Below are positions 1-8,579 of a stretch of DNA of 64,000 nt, piece after piece. This DNA is from Pseudosporangium ferrugineum (lineage in GTDB: Bacteria > Actinomycetota > Actinomycetes > Mycobacteriales > Micromonosporaceae). A program made the translations under genes and the position numbers. The stretch spans positions 186,001 through 250,000 of the forward strand of contig NZ_PVZG01000005.1 of assembly GCF_003002065.1 (NCBI RefSeq), in the 5' to 3' direction. The notes below the pieces were generated by a model. That model saw only the letters and a program-made list of their open reading frames with translations, was not told the DNA's origin and searched no databases. Within the stretch, counting starts at the first letter, position 1, and the number at the start of each line of letters is the position of its first letter.

Positions 1-754
1 ACGGGTGGTCGATGTGCTTCCAGGAGAGCTCCGAGACGTGCACCAGGCCGTCCACGCCACCCAGGTCCACGAAGGCACCGAAGTTGACGATGGAGGACAC
101 GACGCCCTTGCGGACCTGGCCCTTCTGGAGCTTGTTGAGGAACTCGGTGCGGACCTCGGACTGGGTCTGCTCCAGCCAGGCGCGGCGGGACAGGACCACG
201 TTGTTGCGGTTCTTGTCCAGCTCGATGATCTTCGCCTCGAGCTCACGGCCGACGTACGGCTGGAGGTCGCGCACGCGGCGCATCTCGACCAGCGAGGCCG
301 GCAGGAAGCCACGGAGACCGATGTCGAGGATGAGGCCGCCCTTGACGACCTCGATGACGGAGCCGCGCACGACGCCGTCGTCCTCCTTGATCTTCTCGAT
401 CGTGCCCCACGCGCGCTCGTACTGCGCGCGCTTCTTCGAGAGGATCAGGCGGCCTTCCTTGTCCTCCTTGGTGAGGACGAGGGCTTCGATGTGGTCACCG
501 ACCGACACCACTTCCGCGGGGTCCACGTCGTGCTTGATCGACAACTCGCGCGAGGGGATGACGCCCTCGGTCTTGTAGCCGATGTCGAGCAGGACCTCGT
601 CCCGGTCGACCTTGACGACGGTGCCTTCGACAATATCGCCGTCGTTGAAGTACTTGATGGTCTCGTCGATGGCTGCGAGGAAAGCTTCCTCCGAGCCAAG
701 ATCGTCGACGGTGACCCTGTTGGCGCTCGAGGTGGCCTCGATGCTGCTCGTCAT
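1..754 (-). CDS. rpsA: 30S ribosomal protein S1, N-terminal part (cut by window edge)
   Basis: The reverse strand reads MTSSIEATSS from an ATG at 754 and stays open to the window edge (about 251 residues of a protein that is usually near 490). S1 binds mRNA at the 30S platform through tandem OB-fold S1 repeats; parts of the first repeats are visible (GDIVEGTVVKVDRDEVLLDI, then GLRGFLPASL and FGAFVDLGGVDGLVHVSEL). The third repeat is the one cut. polA lies upstream on the same strand a few kilobases away, as in mycobacteria. Family identity is clear; the C-terminus cannot be judged. Confidence 0.96.
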   Translation of the reverse strand, partial: MTSSIEATSSANRVTVDDLGSEEAFLAAIDETIKYFNDGDIVEGTVVKVDRDEVLLDIGYKTEGVIPSRELSIKHDVDPAEVVSVGDHIEALVLTKEDKEGRLILSKKRAQYERAWGTIEKIKEDDGVVRGSVIEVVKGGLILDIGLRGFLPASLVEMRRVRDLQPYVGRELEAKIIELDKNRNNVVLSRRAWLEQTQSEVRTEFLNKLQKGQVRKGVVSSIVNFGAFVDLGGVDGLVHVSELSWKHIDHP

Positions 755-959
755 GTGGACTGTTGCTCCGAACGGATGGTGTCGTGGTGTCTCTCGCGCG
801 TCGCGGAACTGACGGGCGGGCACAGCACGAACAACCGGTGATCACGACGCTGGAGCTGACGATCAAGCGAGGGCGATCAAACGAGCAGGATCATGCTGGG
901 ACCGACGTCTTGCGGAACCTGCTCCCTGCCGAGGCACACGATCCGCGAGCGCATCGACT

Positions 960-990
960 AGCTTACCGTGCGCATTACCACAGGTTGCAA
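960..990 (-). promoter_or_regulatory. Candidate rpsA promoter in the 755-1186 gap
   Basis: On the reverse strand TTGCAA (985-990) and TAAGCT (960-965) are separated by 19 nt, about 200 nt upstream of the rpsA start. This would give a long 5' leader, which is common for rpsA. The rest of the 432-bp gap between rpsA and the methyltransferase shows no convincing gene. The spacing is longer than the usual 17 nt, so confidence is low. Confidence 0.3.
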
Positions 991-1174
991 GCCCTCCCGA
1001 GGACCGAGGCACATTGTTCCCGCGAAACCCGCCATCAAGGGCGTTTTGTGCCATTTCGGCCGCCCCGCGCGCCGTCCGGGAAGATCTTTGCTCCGGTACG
1101 CCCACCCGCCGCGCCCCGTTCCGAGACATTCTCCCGCCGCCGGCCGCCGTGCGGAAAGTGTCGTACTCCCGCCG

Positions 1175-1180
1175 TACGGT
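1175..1180 (+). promoter_or_regulatory. -10 box of a leaderless promoter
   Basis: TACGGT ends exactly 6 nt before the GTG at 1187, the spacing that puts transcription start on the start codon. No Shine-Dalgarno sequence precedes that GTG, which supports a leaderless mRNA. Confidence 0.6.
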
Positions 1181-1186
1181 GGCTCG

Positions 1187-2002
1187 GTGAACGAAGCTCA
1201 GTCCACCACCCGGCCCGCGACGCTGCGCCGGGCGGTGACCGACGACGAGAGCCGCGTGGCCAGCCGCCACTGGTGGGACCTGGACGCGGACGACTACCAG
1301 GAGGAGCACGGGGGGTTCCTGGGTGACGTCGATTTCGTCTGGTGCCCTGAGGGCCTGAGGGAGGCCGACGCGCGCCTGCTCGGCGACGTGCGCGGCCGGC
1401 GCGTGCTGGAGCTCGGCTGCGGCGCGGCCTCGGCGGCCCGCTGGCTCGACGGGCAGGGCGCCGACGTGGTCGCGATGGATCTGAGCGGGGGGATGCTGCG
1501 CCATGCGCAGCAGGCCGCAGACCGTTCGGGGGTACGGGTGCCGCTCGTGCAAGCCGACGCCCTCGCCCTCCCGTTCGCCACCGGAGCGTTCGACATCGTC
1601 TGCACGGCGTTCGGAGCCGTCCCGTTCGTGGCCGACTCGGCGGCGGTGATGCGCGAGGTCGCCCGCGTGCTCCGCCCCGGCGGCAGGTGGGTGTTCTCGA
1701 TCACACACCCCATGCGCTGGATCTTCCTCGACGACCCGGGCGAGGACGGCCTGCTCGCGATCCACCCCTACTTCGACCGACGGCCGTACGTGGAGCAGGA
1801 CGAGAAGGGCTCCCCGACGTACGTGGAACAGCACCGCACCCTCGGCGACCGCATCCGCGAGCTCGTGGCGGCGGGTTTCGTCCTCGAGGACCTCATCGAG
1901 CCGGAATGGCCGGAGGGCCACGAGCAGATCTGGGGCCAGTGGAGCCCGCTGCGCGGCAGGCTGTTCCCGGGCACGGCCATATTCGTCAGTTACCGTCCCT
2001 GA
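1187..2002 (+). CDS. Class I SAM-dependent methyltransferase
   Basis: 271 residues from a GTG at 1187, chosen because a TACGGT -10 box sits 6 nt upstream. The frame is open further upstream but that part is compositionally poor. Motif I VLELGCGAASAARWL binds SAM; motif post-I VVAMDLSGGML supplies the acidic ribose ligand; DALALPFATGAFDIV and VLRPGGRWVFSITHP are motifs II-III. The substrate is not evident. An aromatic N-terminal stretch (ASRHWWDLDADDYQEEHGGF) is typical of an actinobacterial group often found near rpsA. It is transcribed away from rpsA and stands alone. Confidence 0.88.
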   Translation: MNEAQSTTRPATLRRAVTDDESRVASRHWWDLDADDYQEEHGGFLGDVDFVWCPEGLREADARLLGDVRGRRVLELGCGAASAARWLDGQGADVVAMDLSGGMLRHAQQAADRSGVRVPLVQADALALPFATGAFDIVCTAFGAVPFVADSAAVMREVARVLRPGGRWVFSITHPMRWIFLDDPGEDGLLAIHPYFDRRPYVEQDEKGSPTYVEQHRTLGDRIRELVAAGFVLEDLIEPEWPEGHEQIWGQWSPLRGRLFPGTAIFVSYRP

Positions 2003-2022
2003 TCCACGGGTAACCGCAGGTC

Positions 2023-2229
2023 ATGAGCGTGAAAAAGGGCGACAAGGTGACCTGGAGCAGCCACGGCCAGGAGGTGCACGGCACGGTCGAGAAGAAGATC
2101 ACGTCGCGCACCTCGGAGGCCGGCCGCACGGTGAACGCCTCCGAGGACGAACCCCAGTACAAGGTCAAGAGCGACAAGACCGGCGGTACGGCGGTCCACA
2201 AGCCGGGAGCGCTGAAGCATGACAACTGA
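2023..2229 (+). CDS. DUF2945 (HVA1/Tudor-like) small protein
   Basis: 68 residues. The pattern KKGDKVTWSSHGQEVHGTVEKK, with ASEDEPQYKVKSDKTGGTAVHKPGAL behind it, is the single small beta-barrel of DUF2945, a family named for a resemblance to hypervirulence-associated Tudor-like domains. Biochemical role unknown. It starts 20 nt after the methyltransferase stop and its end overlaps the next gene by 11 nt, so the two are probably co-translated. Confidence 0.85.
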   Translation: MSVKKGDKVTWSSHGQEVHGTVEKKITSRTSEAGRTVNASEDEPQYKVKSDKTGGTAVHKPGALKHDN

Positions 2230-2542
2230 CACGTACGCGGAATTCAAGGACGCGGTGAACATGACGGCGTCCGAACTCGAGAAGTGGCTCGACACGGACG
2301 AGTCGCAGCAGGTCGGCCAGAAGCCCGGCAACGGCGCCGAATCGGTCGGCCACGACAGCGGGCGGAAGATCATCGAGATCCTGCACGCGAGGAAGGCGGA
2401 CCTCGGCGACGCGGACGAGGCCCACATGAGAAAGGTGATCGGGTACGTCCACCGGCACCTGGCACAGCGCCCCTCGGGAGACGTGACGGAGACGAAGTGG
2501 CGGTACTCGCTGATGAACTGGGGTCACGACCCACTGAAGTAA
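2219..2542 (+). CDS. DUF3140 protein
   Basis: 107 residues starting inside the DUF2945 gene (11-nt overlap). The helical pattern with VNMTASELEKWLDTDESQQV near the N-terminus, IIEILHARKADL and HMRKVIGYVHRHLAQRP mid-protein and a C-terminal WRYSLMNWGHDPLK is characteristic of DUF3140. DUF2945 and DUF3140 genes are frequently adjacent in bacteria, so a joint role is likely, but none is established. No signal peptide or membrane segment. Confidence 0.85.
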   Translation: MTTDTYAEFKDAVNMTASELEKWLDTDESQQVGQKPGNGAESVGHDSGRKIIEILHARKADLGDADEAHMRKVIGYVHRHLAQRPSGDVTETKWRYSLMNWGHDPLK

Positions 2543-2549
2543 GGCGGCG

Positions 2550-2830
2550 CACAGCTGGGACGGCTGACGCCCGGGTGGGACGCTGACGCCACCGGTGGCG
2601 ACGCTGGCACCCCAGCGGGGACGGCTCAGACCCGCAGCCGGGACGGCTGACAGCCCCCGCGGGCCGCTGCCACCCCCGGCCCGGACGGCTCATGGCCACA
2701 GCTCGGACGGCCGAAATCCGCGGCGCGGACGCTGGCGTCCCTGAGCGGGGACGGCGGGGACCCCAGCTGGGACGGCTGACATCCGCGGCGGGGACTCAGG
2801 CTCCCTGAGCGGGGACGGCTGAGACGGCAG
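2550..2830. repeat. Degenerate GGGACGGCTGA repeat tract
   Basis: About eight imperfect copies of GGGGACGGCTGA/C-like blocks are separated by 15-45 nt of GC-rich filler, ending just downstream of arsR. Spacing is irregular, so the tract looks like a decayed minisatellite. The gap 2543-2948 holds no other recognisable feature. Confidence 0.55.
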
Positions 2831-2948
2831 CTGCGATGGCCGACACCTGCGGCCCGGCCGGCCGGCCAACTGCTGACGGCGACGGTGGCGGTGGTGGCGG
2901 CGGCGGCGGCGCGGACGGTCGGGGGTCGGCCTAAGCGTTCGGGCGCGG

Positions 2949-3314
2949 TTAGACCGGGGTCGCTACGGCGGTTACGTCGAGGAGGCCGGCCAGGAGGGCG
3001 AGGGCCGCCGGGACCATGCGGTAGTAGACCCAGGTTCCCCGGCGGTCGCTGTCCACGAGGCCGGCTTCGCGGAGGACCTTGAGGTGGTGGGAGATCGTCG
3101 GGCCGGTCAGCTTGAAGGAGCCGGTGAGGTCGCAGACGCACACCTCGCCGCCGCCGGCGGAGGCGATCATGGAGAGCAGGCGGAGGCGTACCGGGTCGCC
3201 CAGGGCCTTGAACATCGGCGCGAAGGCTCGTGCCTGGTCCGCCTCCAGGGGCCGGCGCGCCACGGGAGCCCAGGCGCCCGACAGCGATGTCATCTCGATG
3301 GAAGTGCTCGACAT
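2949..3314 (-). CDS. ArsR-family metalloregulator
   Basis: 121 residues from an ATG at 3314. This is a winged-helix repressor: FKALGDPVRLRLLSMIAS is the first part of the domain, LTGPTISHHLKVLREAGLV the recognition helix, and GTWVYYRMV the wing. EVCVCDL (Cys59, Cys61) is the alpha-3 site that binds As(III)/Sb(III) in the ArsR1 group, so thiophilic metalloid sensing is likely. A perfect 15-bp palindrome lies 8 nt upstream of the start and should be its own operator. No arsenate reductase, arsenite pump or methylase is adjacent, so its targets are elsewhere or it is autoregulated only. Confidence 0.9.
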   Translation of the reverse strand: MSSTSIEMTSLSGAWAPVARRPLEADQARAFAPMFKALGDPVRLRLLSMIASAGGGEVCVCDLTGSFKLTGPTISHHLKVLREAGLVDSDRRGTWVYYRMVPAALALLAGLLDVTAVATPV

Positions 3315-3322
3315 GCGCCCAC

Positions 3323-3337
3323 CCTTGCAGAGCAAGG
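3323..3337. promoter_or_regulatory. Palindromic operator upstream of arsR
   Basis: CCTTGC-AGA-GCAAGG is a perfect 6-3-6 inverted repeat centred 16 nt upstream of the arsR start codon. Position and symmetry fit a dimeric ArsR autorepressor site. An outer extension (ACTTGC on one side) suggests further half-site contacts. Confidence 0.55.
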
Positions 3338-3736
3338 CAAGTCCGCGGGGGCGGAATCCCGACACCTCGCTCCCCAGTGCAAGATCTCGACTGCGCAGAG
3401 CCAGAATGCATTTCCCACCAGCGGTTTCCCTCCGCGTCACCTCGCGGACGGACACCGCTGCAACAACGGTTAAATCCGAGGTGGACGGTGCTCTGCCAAC
3501 GCGGCGGACCATTCACGAGCCCCCGGAATGAGGAGCGGCAGGTATAGCCAAAAGAACCGCGGCGGCTGCCCGAATGGGCTACGGATCACACTTCCACAAG
3601 CCACCCGATCGAGTGGTAAATGGCTTCACCAGGCACCGAAATGCGCCCGGTGCTGTCAGGAGGTGGACAGAGTGTCAGCACATAACCAGCCAATGGTCGC
3701 TCGGGCGGGTGGCGGCGCACCCGACAGCCGAGGTCA

Positions 3737-4190
3737 ACCCCGCGCGGGTGGTGGGGCAACGGTCCGTGAGGCGGCCTGGGCGGGTGGTAGATCAACCGGC
3801 CAGTGAAGGCGAGCCGGACGGTGATGGAGCAACCGTCCGGTGAAGCGGGGCGCGCGGGTGGTAGGGCAACCGGCCGGTGAGGGCGAGCCGGACGGTGGTG
3901 GGGCAACCGGCCAGCGGAGGCGAGCCGGACGGTGGTAGGGCAACCGGCCGGTGAGGGCGAGCCGGACGGTGGTGGGGCAACCGGCCAGCGGAGGCGAGCC
4001 GGACGGTGGTAGGGCAACCGGCCAGTGAAGGCGAGCCGGACGGTGGTGGAGCAACCGGCCAGTGAAGGCGAGCCGGACGGTGGTGGAGCAACCGTCCGGT
4101 GAAGCGGGGCGGGAGAGCAGCCAGCCGGTGGAGGCGAGCCGGACGGGTGGTAGGGCAACCGGCCGGTGAGGGCGGATGGTGGGTGGTGGG
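3737..4190. repeat. 37-bp tandem repeat (minisatellite) between arsR and polA
   Basis: The unit begins GGCGAGCCGGACGGTGGT and continues GGGGCAACCGGCCAGCGGA. The GAGCCGGACGG core recurs at 3811, 3885, 3922, 3959, 3996, 4033 and 4070 (steps of 37, one of 74), with degraded copies on both flanks. Two unit versions (CCGGTGAG and CCAGCGGAG ends) alternate at 3885-3996, as expected from dimer duplication. The unit length is not divisible by three, so apparent ORFs across it are artefacts. It stops 5 nt before the polA stop codon. The part of the gap before it (3338-3736) shows nothing I can support. Confidence 0.9.
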
Positions 4191-4194
4191 GTGG

Positions 4195-6888
4195 TCAGTG
4201 GTCGGCACCGTTCCAGTCTTGGCCGGTGCCTACTGAGACTTCGAGGGGGACTGAGAGGGGGTAGGCCGCTCCCATTTCCTGGCGGACCAGGGCTTCGAGG
4301 GGTTCGCGTTCGCCGGGGGCTACGTCGAAGACGAGTTCGTCGTGGACCTGGAGGAGCATGCGGGACTTCAGGCCGGCTTCGCGGAGGGCGGTGTCGACGT
4401 GGAGCATCGCTACCTTGATGATGTCGGCGGCTGAGCCTTGGATGGGGGCGTTGAGGGCCATGCGTTCGGCCATTTCGCGGCGTTGGCGGTTGTCGCTGCT
4501 CAGGTCGGGGAGGTAGCGGCGGCGGCCGAGGATGGTGGCCGTGTAGCCGTCCTGGACCGCTCGGCGGACGACCGCCTGGAGGTAGTCGCGGACGCCTCCG
4601 AAGCGTTCGAAGTATTCCGCCATCAGGCCGCGGGCTTCCTCCGTGGTGATGCTGAGCTGGTTGCTCAGGCCGAAGGCGCTCAGACCGTACGCGAGACCGT
4701 AGTTCATGGCTTTGATCTTGCGCCGTTGGTCGGGGACGACCTCGTCGACGGGGACGTGGAAGACCGACGAGGCGGTGGCGGCGTGGAAGTCGGCGCCGGA
4801 GTTGAAGGCCGCGATGAGGGCCTCGTCGCCGGAGAGGTGCGCCATGATGCGCATCTCGATCTGGCTGTAGTCGGCGGTCAGCAGCGACTCGAAGCCCTCG
4901 CCCACCACGAACGCGCGGCGGATGCGCCGGCCCTCCTCCGTACGGATGGGGATGTTCTGCAGGTTGGGGTCGGTGGACGAGAGCCGGCCGGTGGCGGCGA
5001 CCGTCTGGTTGAACGTGGTGTGGATGCGGCCGTCGTCGGAGACGGACTTGAGCAGGCCGTCCACGGTGGACTTGAGCTTGGCGACGTCGCGGTGGCGCAG
5101 CAGGTGCTCGAGCAGGGGGTCGCCGGTCTGCGCGAAGAGGCTCTGCAGCGCGTCGGCGTCGGTGGTGTAGCCGGACTTGATGCGCTTCGTCTTCGGCAGG
5201 TTGCGCTCGACGAAGAGGATCTCCTGGAGCTGCTTGGGCGAGCCGAGGTTGAACTCGCGCCCGACCACCTCGTGGGCCGCCTGCTGCGCCGCCTTGACCT
5301 CGGCGGCGAAGTGCGCCTCGAGCTCGGAGAGATAGTGCGTGTCGGCGGCGATGCCCACGTGTTCCATCTCGCCGAGCACGATCTCGAGCGGCTGCTCCAC
5401 CTCGGCCAGCAGGCGCTGGGAGGCGCCGTCGTCGCGGGACAGCTCCTCGATGAGGGTGTCGGCGAGGTCGAGGGTGGCGCGGGCGCGGAGCATCACGTTC
5501 TCCTCAGCGGCGCCCTGGTCGTCGCCCAGCCCGTCGAGGGTGAGCTGGCCGTCCTGCGGCGCGTCGACGCGCAGCTCGCGCTTGAGATAGCGGAGCGCGA
5601 GGTCGGTCAGGTCGTACGCCCGCTGGTCGGGCTTGGCGAGGTAGGCGGCGAGGGCGGTGTCGACGCGCACGCCGGCCAGCGCCCAGCCGTGCGCGCGGAA
5701 GGCCAGCATCGCCGGCTTCGCGTCGTGAATGATCTTGGGCCGGTCGGGGTCGGCGAGCCAGGCGGCGACCGCGCGCTCGTCGGCCTCGTCCAGCGCGGCC
5801 GGGTCGAACCAGGCGGCCGGGCCGTCGCCGGCGGCCACCGCGATGCCGGTCAGCGAGCCGGTGCCGCGGCCGAAGGTGCCGGTGACGGACACGCCGACCG
5901 GGGCCGCCTGAGCGTGCTCGGCGAGCCATCCGGCCACCTCACCGGCGCGCAGCACGCTGCCGGCCAGATCGAAGCCGGACTCGGCCTCGGGCTCGACGGC
6001 GTCGAGGTACGCATAGAGCCGCTCGCGCAGCACCCGGAACTCGAGCGCGTCGAAGACCTGGTGCACGGCCTCGCGGTCCCAGCCCTGCCACTTGACGTCC
6101 TCGGGGCGCAGCGGCAGATCGAGGTCGCAGACCAGCCCGTTGAGGTCGTAGTTGCGCATGACGTCGGCCAGGTGGGCGCGCAGGTTCTCCCCCGCCTTGC
6201 CCTTGATCTCGTCGACCCGCGCGATGATGCCGTCGAGCCCGCCGTACTGATTGATCCATTTGGCCGCGGTCTTGTCGCCGACGCCGGGGACGCCGGGCAG
6301 GTTGTCGCTGGCCTCGCCGACCAGGGCGGCCTTGTCGCGGTAGCGGCCGGGGGGCACGCCGTACTTCGCCTCGATGGCCTCGGGGGTCATCCGCCAGACC
6401 TCGGAGACGCCGCGCACCGGGTAGAGGATCGTGACGTGCTCGCCGGCGAGCTGGAAGGCGTCCCGGTCGCCGGTGGAGATGACGACCTCGAAGCCGGCGT
6501 CGCGGGCCTGGCACGCGAGGGTGCCGATGACGTCGTCGGCCTCGTAGCCCGGCTTCTCGACCACCGGGATGCGCAGCGCCTCGAGCACCTCCTTGACCAG
6601 GCTGACCTGGCCCAGGAACGGCTGCGGGGTCTCGGAGCGGCCGGCCTTGTACTCCGCGTACTTCTCGGTGCGGAACGACACGCGCGAGACGTCGAACGCC
6701 ACCACGATGTGGGTCGGCTTCTCGTCGCGCAGCATGTTGATCAGCATCGAGGTGAAGCCGAACACGGCGTTGGTCGGCTGGCCCGTCTGGGTGGAGAAAT
6801 TCTCCACGGGCAGCGCGAAGAAGGCTCGGTAGGCCAGCGAGTGGCCGTCGAGCAGCAGCAAGCGGGGGGTCTGGGCGTCGGCGCTCAC
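4195..6888 (-). CDS. polA: DNA polymerase I
   Basis: 897 residues from a GTG at 6888 (VSADAQTPRLLLLDGHSLAY), the usual family length. It fills gaps and removes primers in replication and repair. Domains: 5'-3' exonuclease (about 1-300, with VAFDVSRVSFR and GYEADDVIGTLA); a 3'-5' exonuclease fold (about 310-500) lacking the DxE catalytic start (GVSVTGTFGRG instead), so probably no proofreading; and polymerase (about 510-897) with motif A LTADYSQIEMR, motif B KAMNYGLAYG and motif C QVHDELVFDV. Tyrosine replaces the E. coli Phe762 equivalent in motif B, the state known in other actinobacterial PolA enzymes and linked to poor dideoxynucleotide discrimination. Confidence 0.97.
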   Translation of the reverse strand: MSADAQTPRLLLLDGHSLAYRAFFALPVENFSTQTGQPTNAVFGFTSMLINMLRDEKPTHIVVAFDVSRVSFRTEKYAEYKAGRSETPQPFLGQVSLVKEVLEALRIPVVEKPGYEADDVIGTLACQARDAGFEVVISTGDRDAFQLAGEHVTILYPVRGVSEVWRMTPEAIEAKYGVPPGRYRDKAALVGEASDNLPGVPGVGDKTAAKWINQYGGLDGIIARVDEIKGKAGENLRAHLADVMRNYDLNGLVCDLDLPLRPEDVKWQGWDREAVHQVFDALEFRVLRERLYAYLDAVEPEAESGFDLAGSVLRAGEVAGWLAEHAQAAPVGVSVTGTFGRGTGSLTGIAVAAGDGPAAWFDPAALDEADERAVAAWLADPDRPKIIHDAKPAMLAFRAHGWALAGVRVDTALAAYLAKPDQRAYDLTDLALRYLKRELRVDAPQDGQLTLDGLGDDQGAAEENVMLRARATLDLADTLIEELSRDDGASQRLLAEVEQPLEIVLGEMEHVGIAADTHYLSELEAHFAAEVKAAQQAAHEVVGREFNLGSPKQLQEILFVERNLPKTKRIKSGYTTDADALQSLFAQTGDPLLEHLLRHRDVAKLKSTVDGLLKSVSDDGRIHTTFNQTVAATGRLSSTDPNLQNIPIRTEEGRRIRRAFVVGEGFESLLTADYSQIEMRIMAHLSGDEALIAAFNSGADFHAATASSVFHVPVDEVVPDQRRKIKAMNYGLAYGLSAFGLSNQLSITTEEARGLMAEYFERFGGVRDYLQAVVRRAVQDGYTATILGRRRYLPDLSSDNRQRREMAERMALNAPIQGSAADIIKVAMLHVDTALREAGLKSRMLLQVHDELVFDVAPGEREPLEALVRQEMGAAYPLSVPLEVSVGTGQDWNGADH

Positions 6889-6896
6889 GTCGGGGA

Positions 6897-6902
6897 ACTC
6901 TA
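6897..6902 (-). promoter_or_regulatory. Candidate -10 box for polA
   Basis: TAGAGT on the reverse strand lies 8 nt before the polA GTG, so the transcript would have a leader of only a nucleotide or two. No good -35 element is visible. Confidence 0.4.
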
Positions 6903-7176
6903 GTCCCGGGGTACGACAACTTTGCGGGCCGCCCCAGGCGATCTGAGATGATTCGGCGGAAATGCGGGGACTGTCGCCGCGCCGGCCGGACAATCGCGGT
7001 CGGAGGAACGGCACCGCGATCGATTCGGTGTTTGCCTACATTACGACTGCACAACGTGTCGGTCTAGGAAGGGCCAATGCCCTGGTCGTGGACCTTTCTT
7101 TTCACTAGGTTGACCCGATCGGCGGAAGGCGCGAAACGCTTCGGTTTCCCGCTCGCTGACCTCAAAGGAGACATGG

Positions 7177-8448
7177 ATGAATCGCCCTTCCTTCGCGTGG
7201 CGGACCGTCGCCGTGCTGGGGGCCGCGTGCCTCACCCTTGGCGCGTGCTCCGACGACGGTGACACCCCGTCGGCTGGATCGTCGTCGGCAGCCACCGCCG
7301 CCGCATCCGGTGACGGTGTTCTGAAGATCGGCACGCTGCTGCCGCAGACCGGTTCCCTCGCCTTCCTCGGCCCGCCGGAGTTCGCCGGCGTCGACCTGGC
7401 GATCAAGGACATCAACGACGCCGGAGGCGTGCTCGGCAAGCCCGTCACCAAGAGCGACTCGGACTCGGGCGACACCTCGACCGACATCGCGTCGCAGTCG
7501 GTGAACAAGCTGCTCACGGACAAGGTCGACGTCATCGTCGGCGCCGCCTCGTCCTCCGTGTCGCTGTCCGTGATCGACAAGATCACGGGTGCCGGGGTCA
7601 TGCAGATCTCGCCGGCCAACACGTCGGACGCGTTCACGACGTACAAGGACAACGGCCTCTACTTCCGCACCGCGCCGCCGGACGTGCTCCAGGGCCGGGT
7701 CCTCGGCAACCTGATCGCCGAGGACGGCAACGCCAAGGTCGGCCTGCTGGTCCTCCAGGACTCCTACGGCACGGGCCTCGCGAAGAGCACCCGCAGCGCC
7801 ATCGAGTCGGGCGGCGGCCAGGTCGTCGCCGAAGAGGTCTACGACCCGAAGGCCGCGGACTACTCCGCCGAGGTCGGCAAGATCAGGCAGGCGAACCCGG
7901 ACGCGATCGTCCTCATCGGGTTCGACGAGACCAAGAAGATCGTCCCGAAGCTGGTCGAGGCCGGTCTGACCGCCGCGAAGAAGAAGTGGTACTTCGTCGA
8001 CGGCAACCTGTCGAACTACGGCAAGGAGTTCCCGAACGGCACCTTCGCGGGCGCCAAGGGCACGCTGCCGGGCGCCAAGGCCAGCGACGACTTCCGGACC
8101 AACCTGCTCAAGGTCAACCCGCAGCTGAAGGACTTCAGCTACGCGCCGGAGTCGTACGACGCCACCGTCGTCGCCGCCCTCGCCGCCACCGCCGCGAAGA
8201 GCGACACGCCGAGCGCCATGGCGAAGCAGATGACGGCCGTCACCTCCGCCGGCACCAAGTGCAAGACGTACAAGGAGTGCAAGGACCTGCTCGACAAGGG
8301 CACCGACATCGACTACGACGGTGTCAGCGGTCCGATCGAGTTCAACGAGGCCGGTGACCCGTCGCAGGCCACCATCGGCATCTACCAGTACGGTGCCGAC
8401 AACACCTACAAGAACCTGACCTACCAGGCCGGCAGCATCTCCGGCTGA
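7177..8448 (+). CDS. Branched-chain amino acid ABC transporter, substrate-binding lipoprotein
   Basis: 423 residues. An N-terminal signal peptide ends in the lipobox LTLGAC, followed by a Ser/Ala/Asp linker and a type I periplasmic-binding fold (Peripla_BP_6; LKIGTLLPQTGSLAFLGPPE, VDVIVGAASSSVSLSV, PDAIVLIGFDETKKIV). Anchored outside the membrane, it would deliver Leu/Ile/Val or a related ligand to the LivHMGF complex encoded convergently. AAAGGAG 8 nt upstream of ATG 7177 supports that start over the ATG at 7173. A perfect terminator follows the stop. The true ligand is inferred from the family only. Confidence 0.93.
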   Translation: MNRPSFAWRTVAVLGAACLTLGACSDDGDTPSAGSSSAATAAASGDGVLKIGTLLPQTGSLAFLGPPEFAGVDLAIKDINDAGGVLGKPVTKSDSDSGDTSTDIASQSVNKLLTDKVDVIVGAASSSVSLSVIDKITGAGVMQISPANTSDAFTTYKDNGLYFRTAPPDVLQGRVLGNLIAEDGNAKVGLLVLQDSYGTGLAKSTRSAIESGGGQVVAEEVYDPKAADYSAEVGKIRQANPDAIVLIGFDETKKIVPKLVEAGLTAAKKKWYFVDGNLSNYGKEFPNGTFAGAKGTLPGAKASDDFRTNLLKVNPQLKDFSYAPESYDATVVAALAATAAKSDTPSAMAKQMTAVTSAGTKCKTYKECKDLLDKGTDIDYDGVSGPIEFNEAGDPSQATIGIYQYGADNTYKNLTYQAGSISG

Positions 8449-8462
8449 CGCAAGCACAGCAG

Positions 8463-8494
8463 AAATGGGGCCCGGCGAAAGCCGGGCCCCATTT
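8463..8494 (+). terminator. Terminator of the binding-protein gene
   Basis: A perfect 14-bp stem (AAATGGGGCCCGGC and its complement) is closed by a GAAA tetraloop and ends in ATTTT, 14 nt after the binding-protein stop. Confidence 0.92.
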
Positions 8495-8531
8495 TCGTGC
8501 AGGTCGAAGACGGGCCATCGAAGCGACAAAA

Positions 8532-8568
8532 GATACGGCCGCCGGGGCGAACCCCTGGCGGCCGTATC
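8532..8568 (-). terminator. Terminator of the livHMGF operon
   Basis: GATACGGCCGCC pairs with GGCGGCCGTATC, with an inner GGGG-CGAA-CCCC stem and one bulged T. Read leftwards it follows the livF stop by 11 nt and is followed by TCTTTTGTCG. Together with the hairpin at 8463-8494 it insulates two convergent units. Confidence 0.85.
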
Positions 8569-8579
8569 GGTGGAGCGGG

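Noticed and set aside
3737..4190. CRISPR-like array at the 37-bp repeats
   Set aside because: Units are directly contiguous with no unique spacers, and no cas gene is present.
4438..6903. An 821-codon frame opposite polA
   Set aside because: Shadow of polA: all PolA motifs lie on the other strand and no start signal or homology is evident.
6889..7176. Promoter of the lipoprotein gene
   Set aside because: Several weak TACATT/TTGCCT/TTGACC elements occur but none has acceptable spacing, so no site is annotated.
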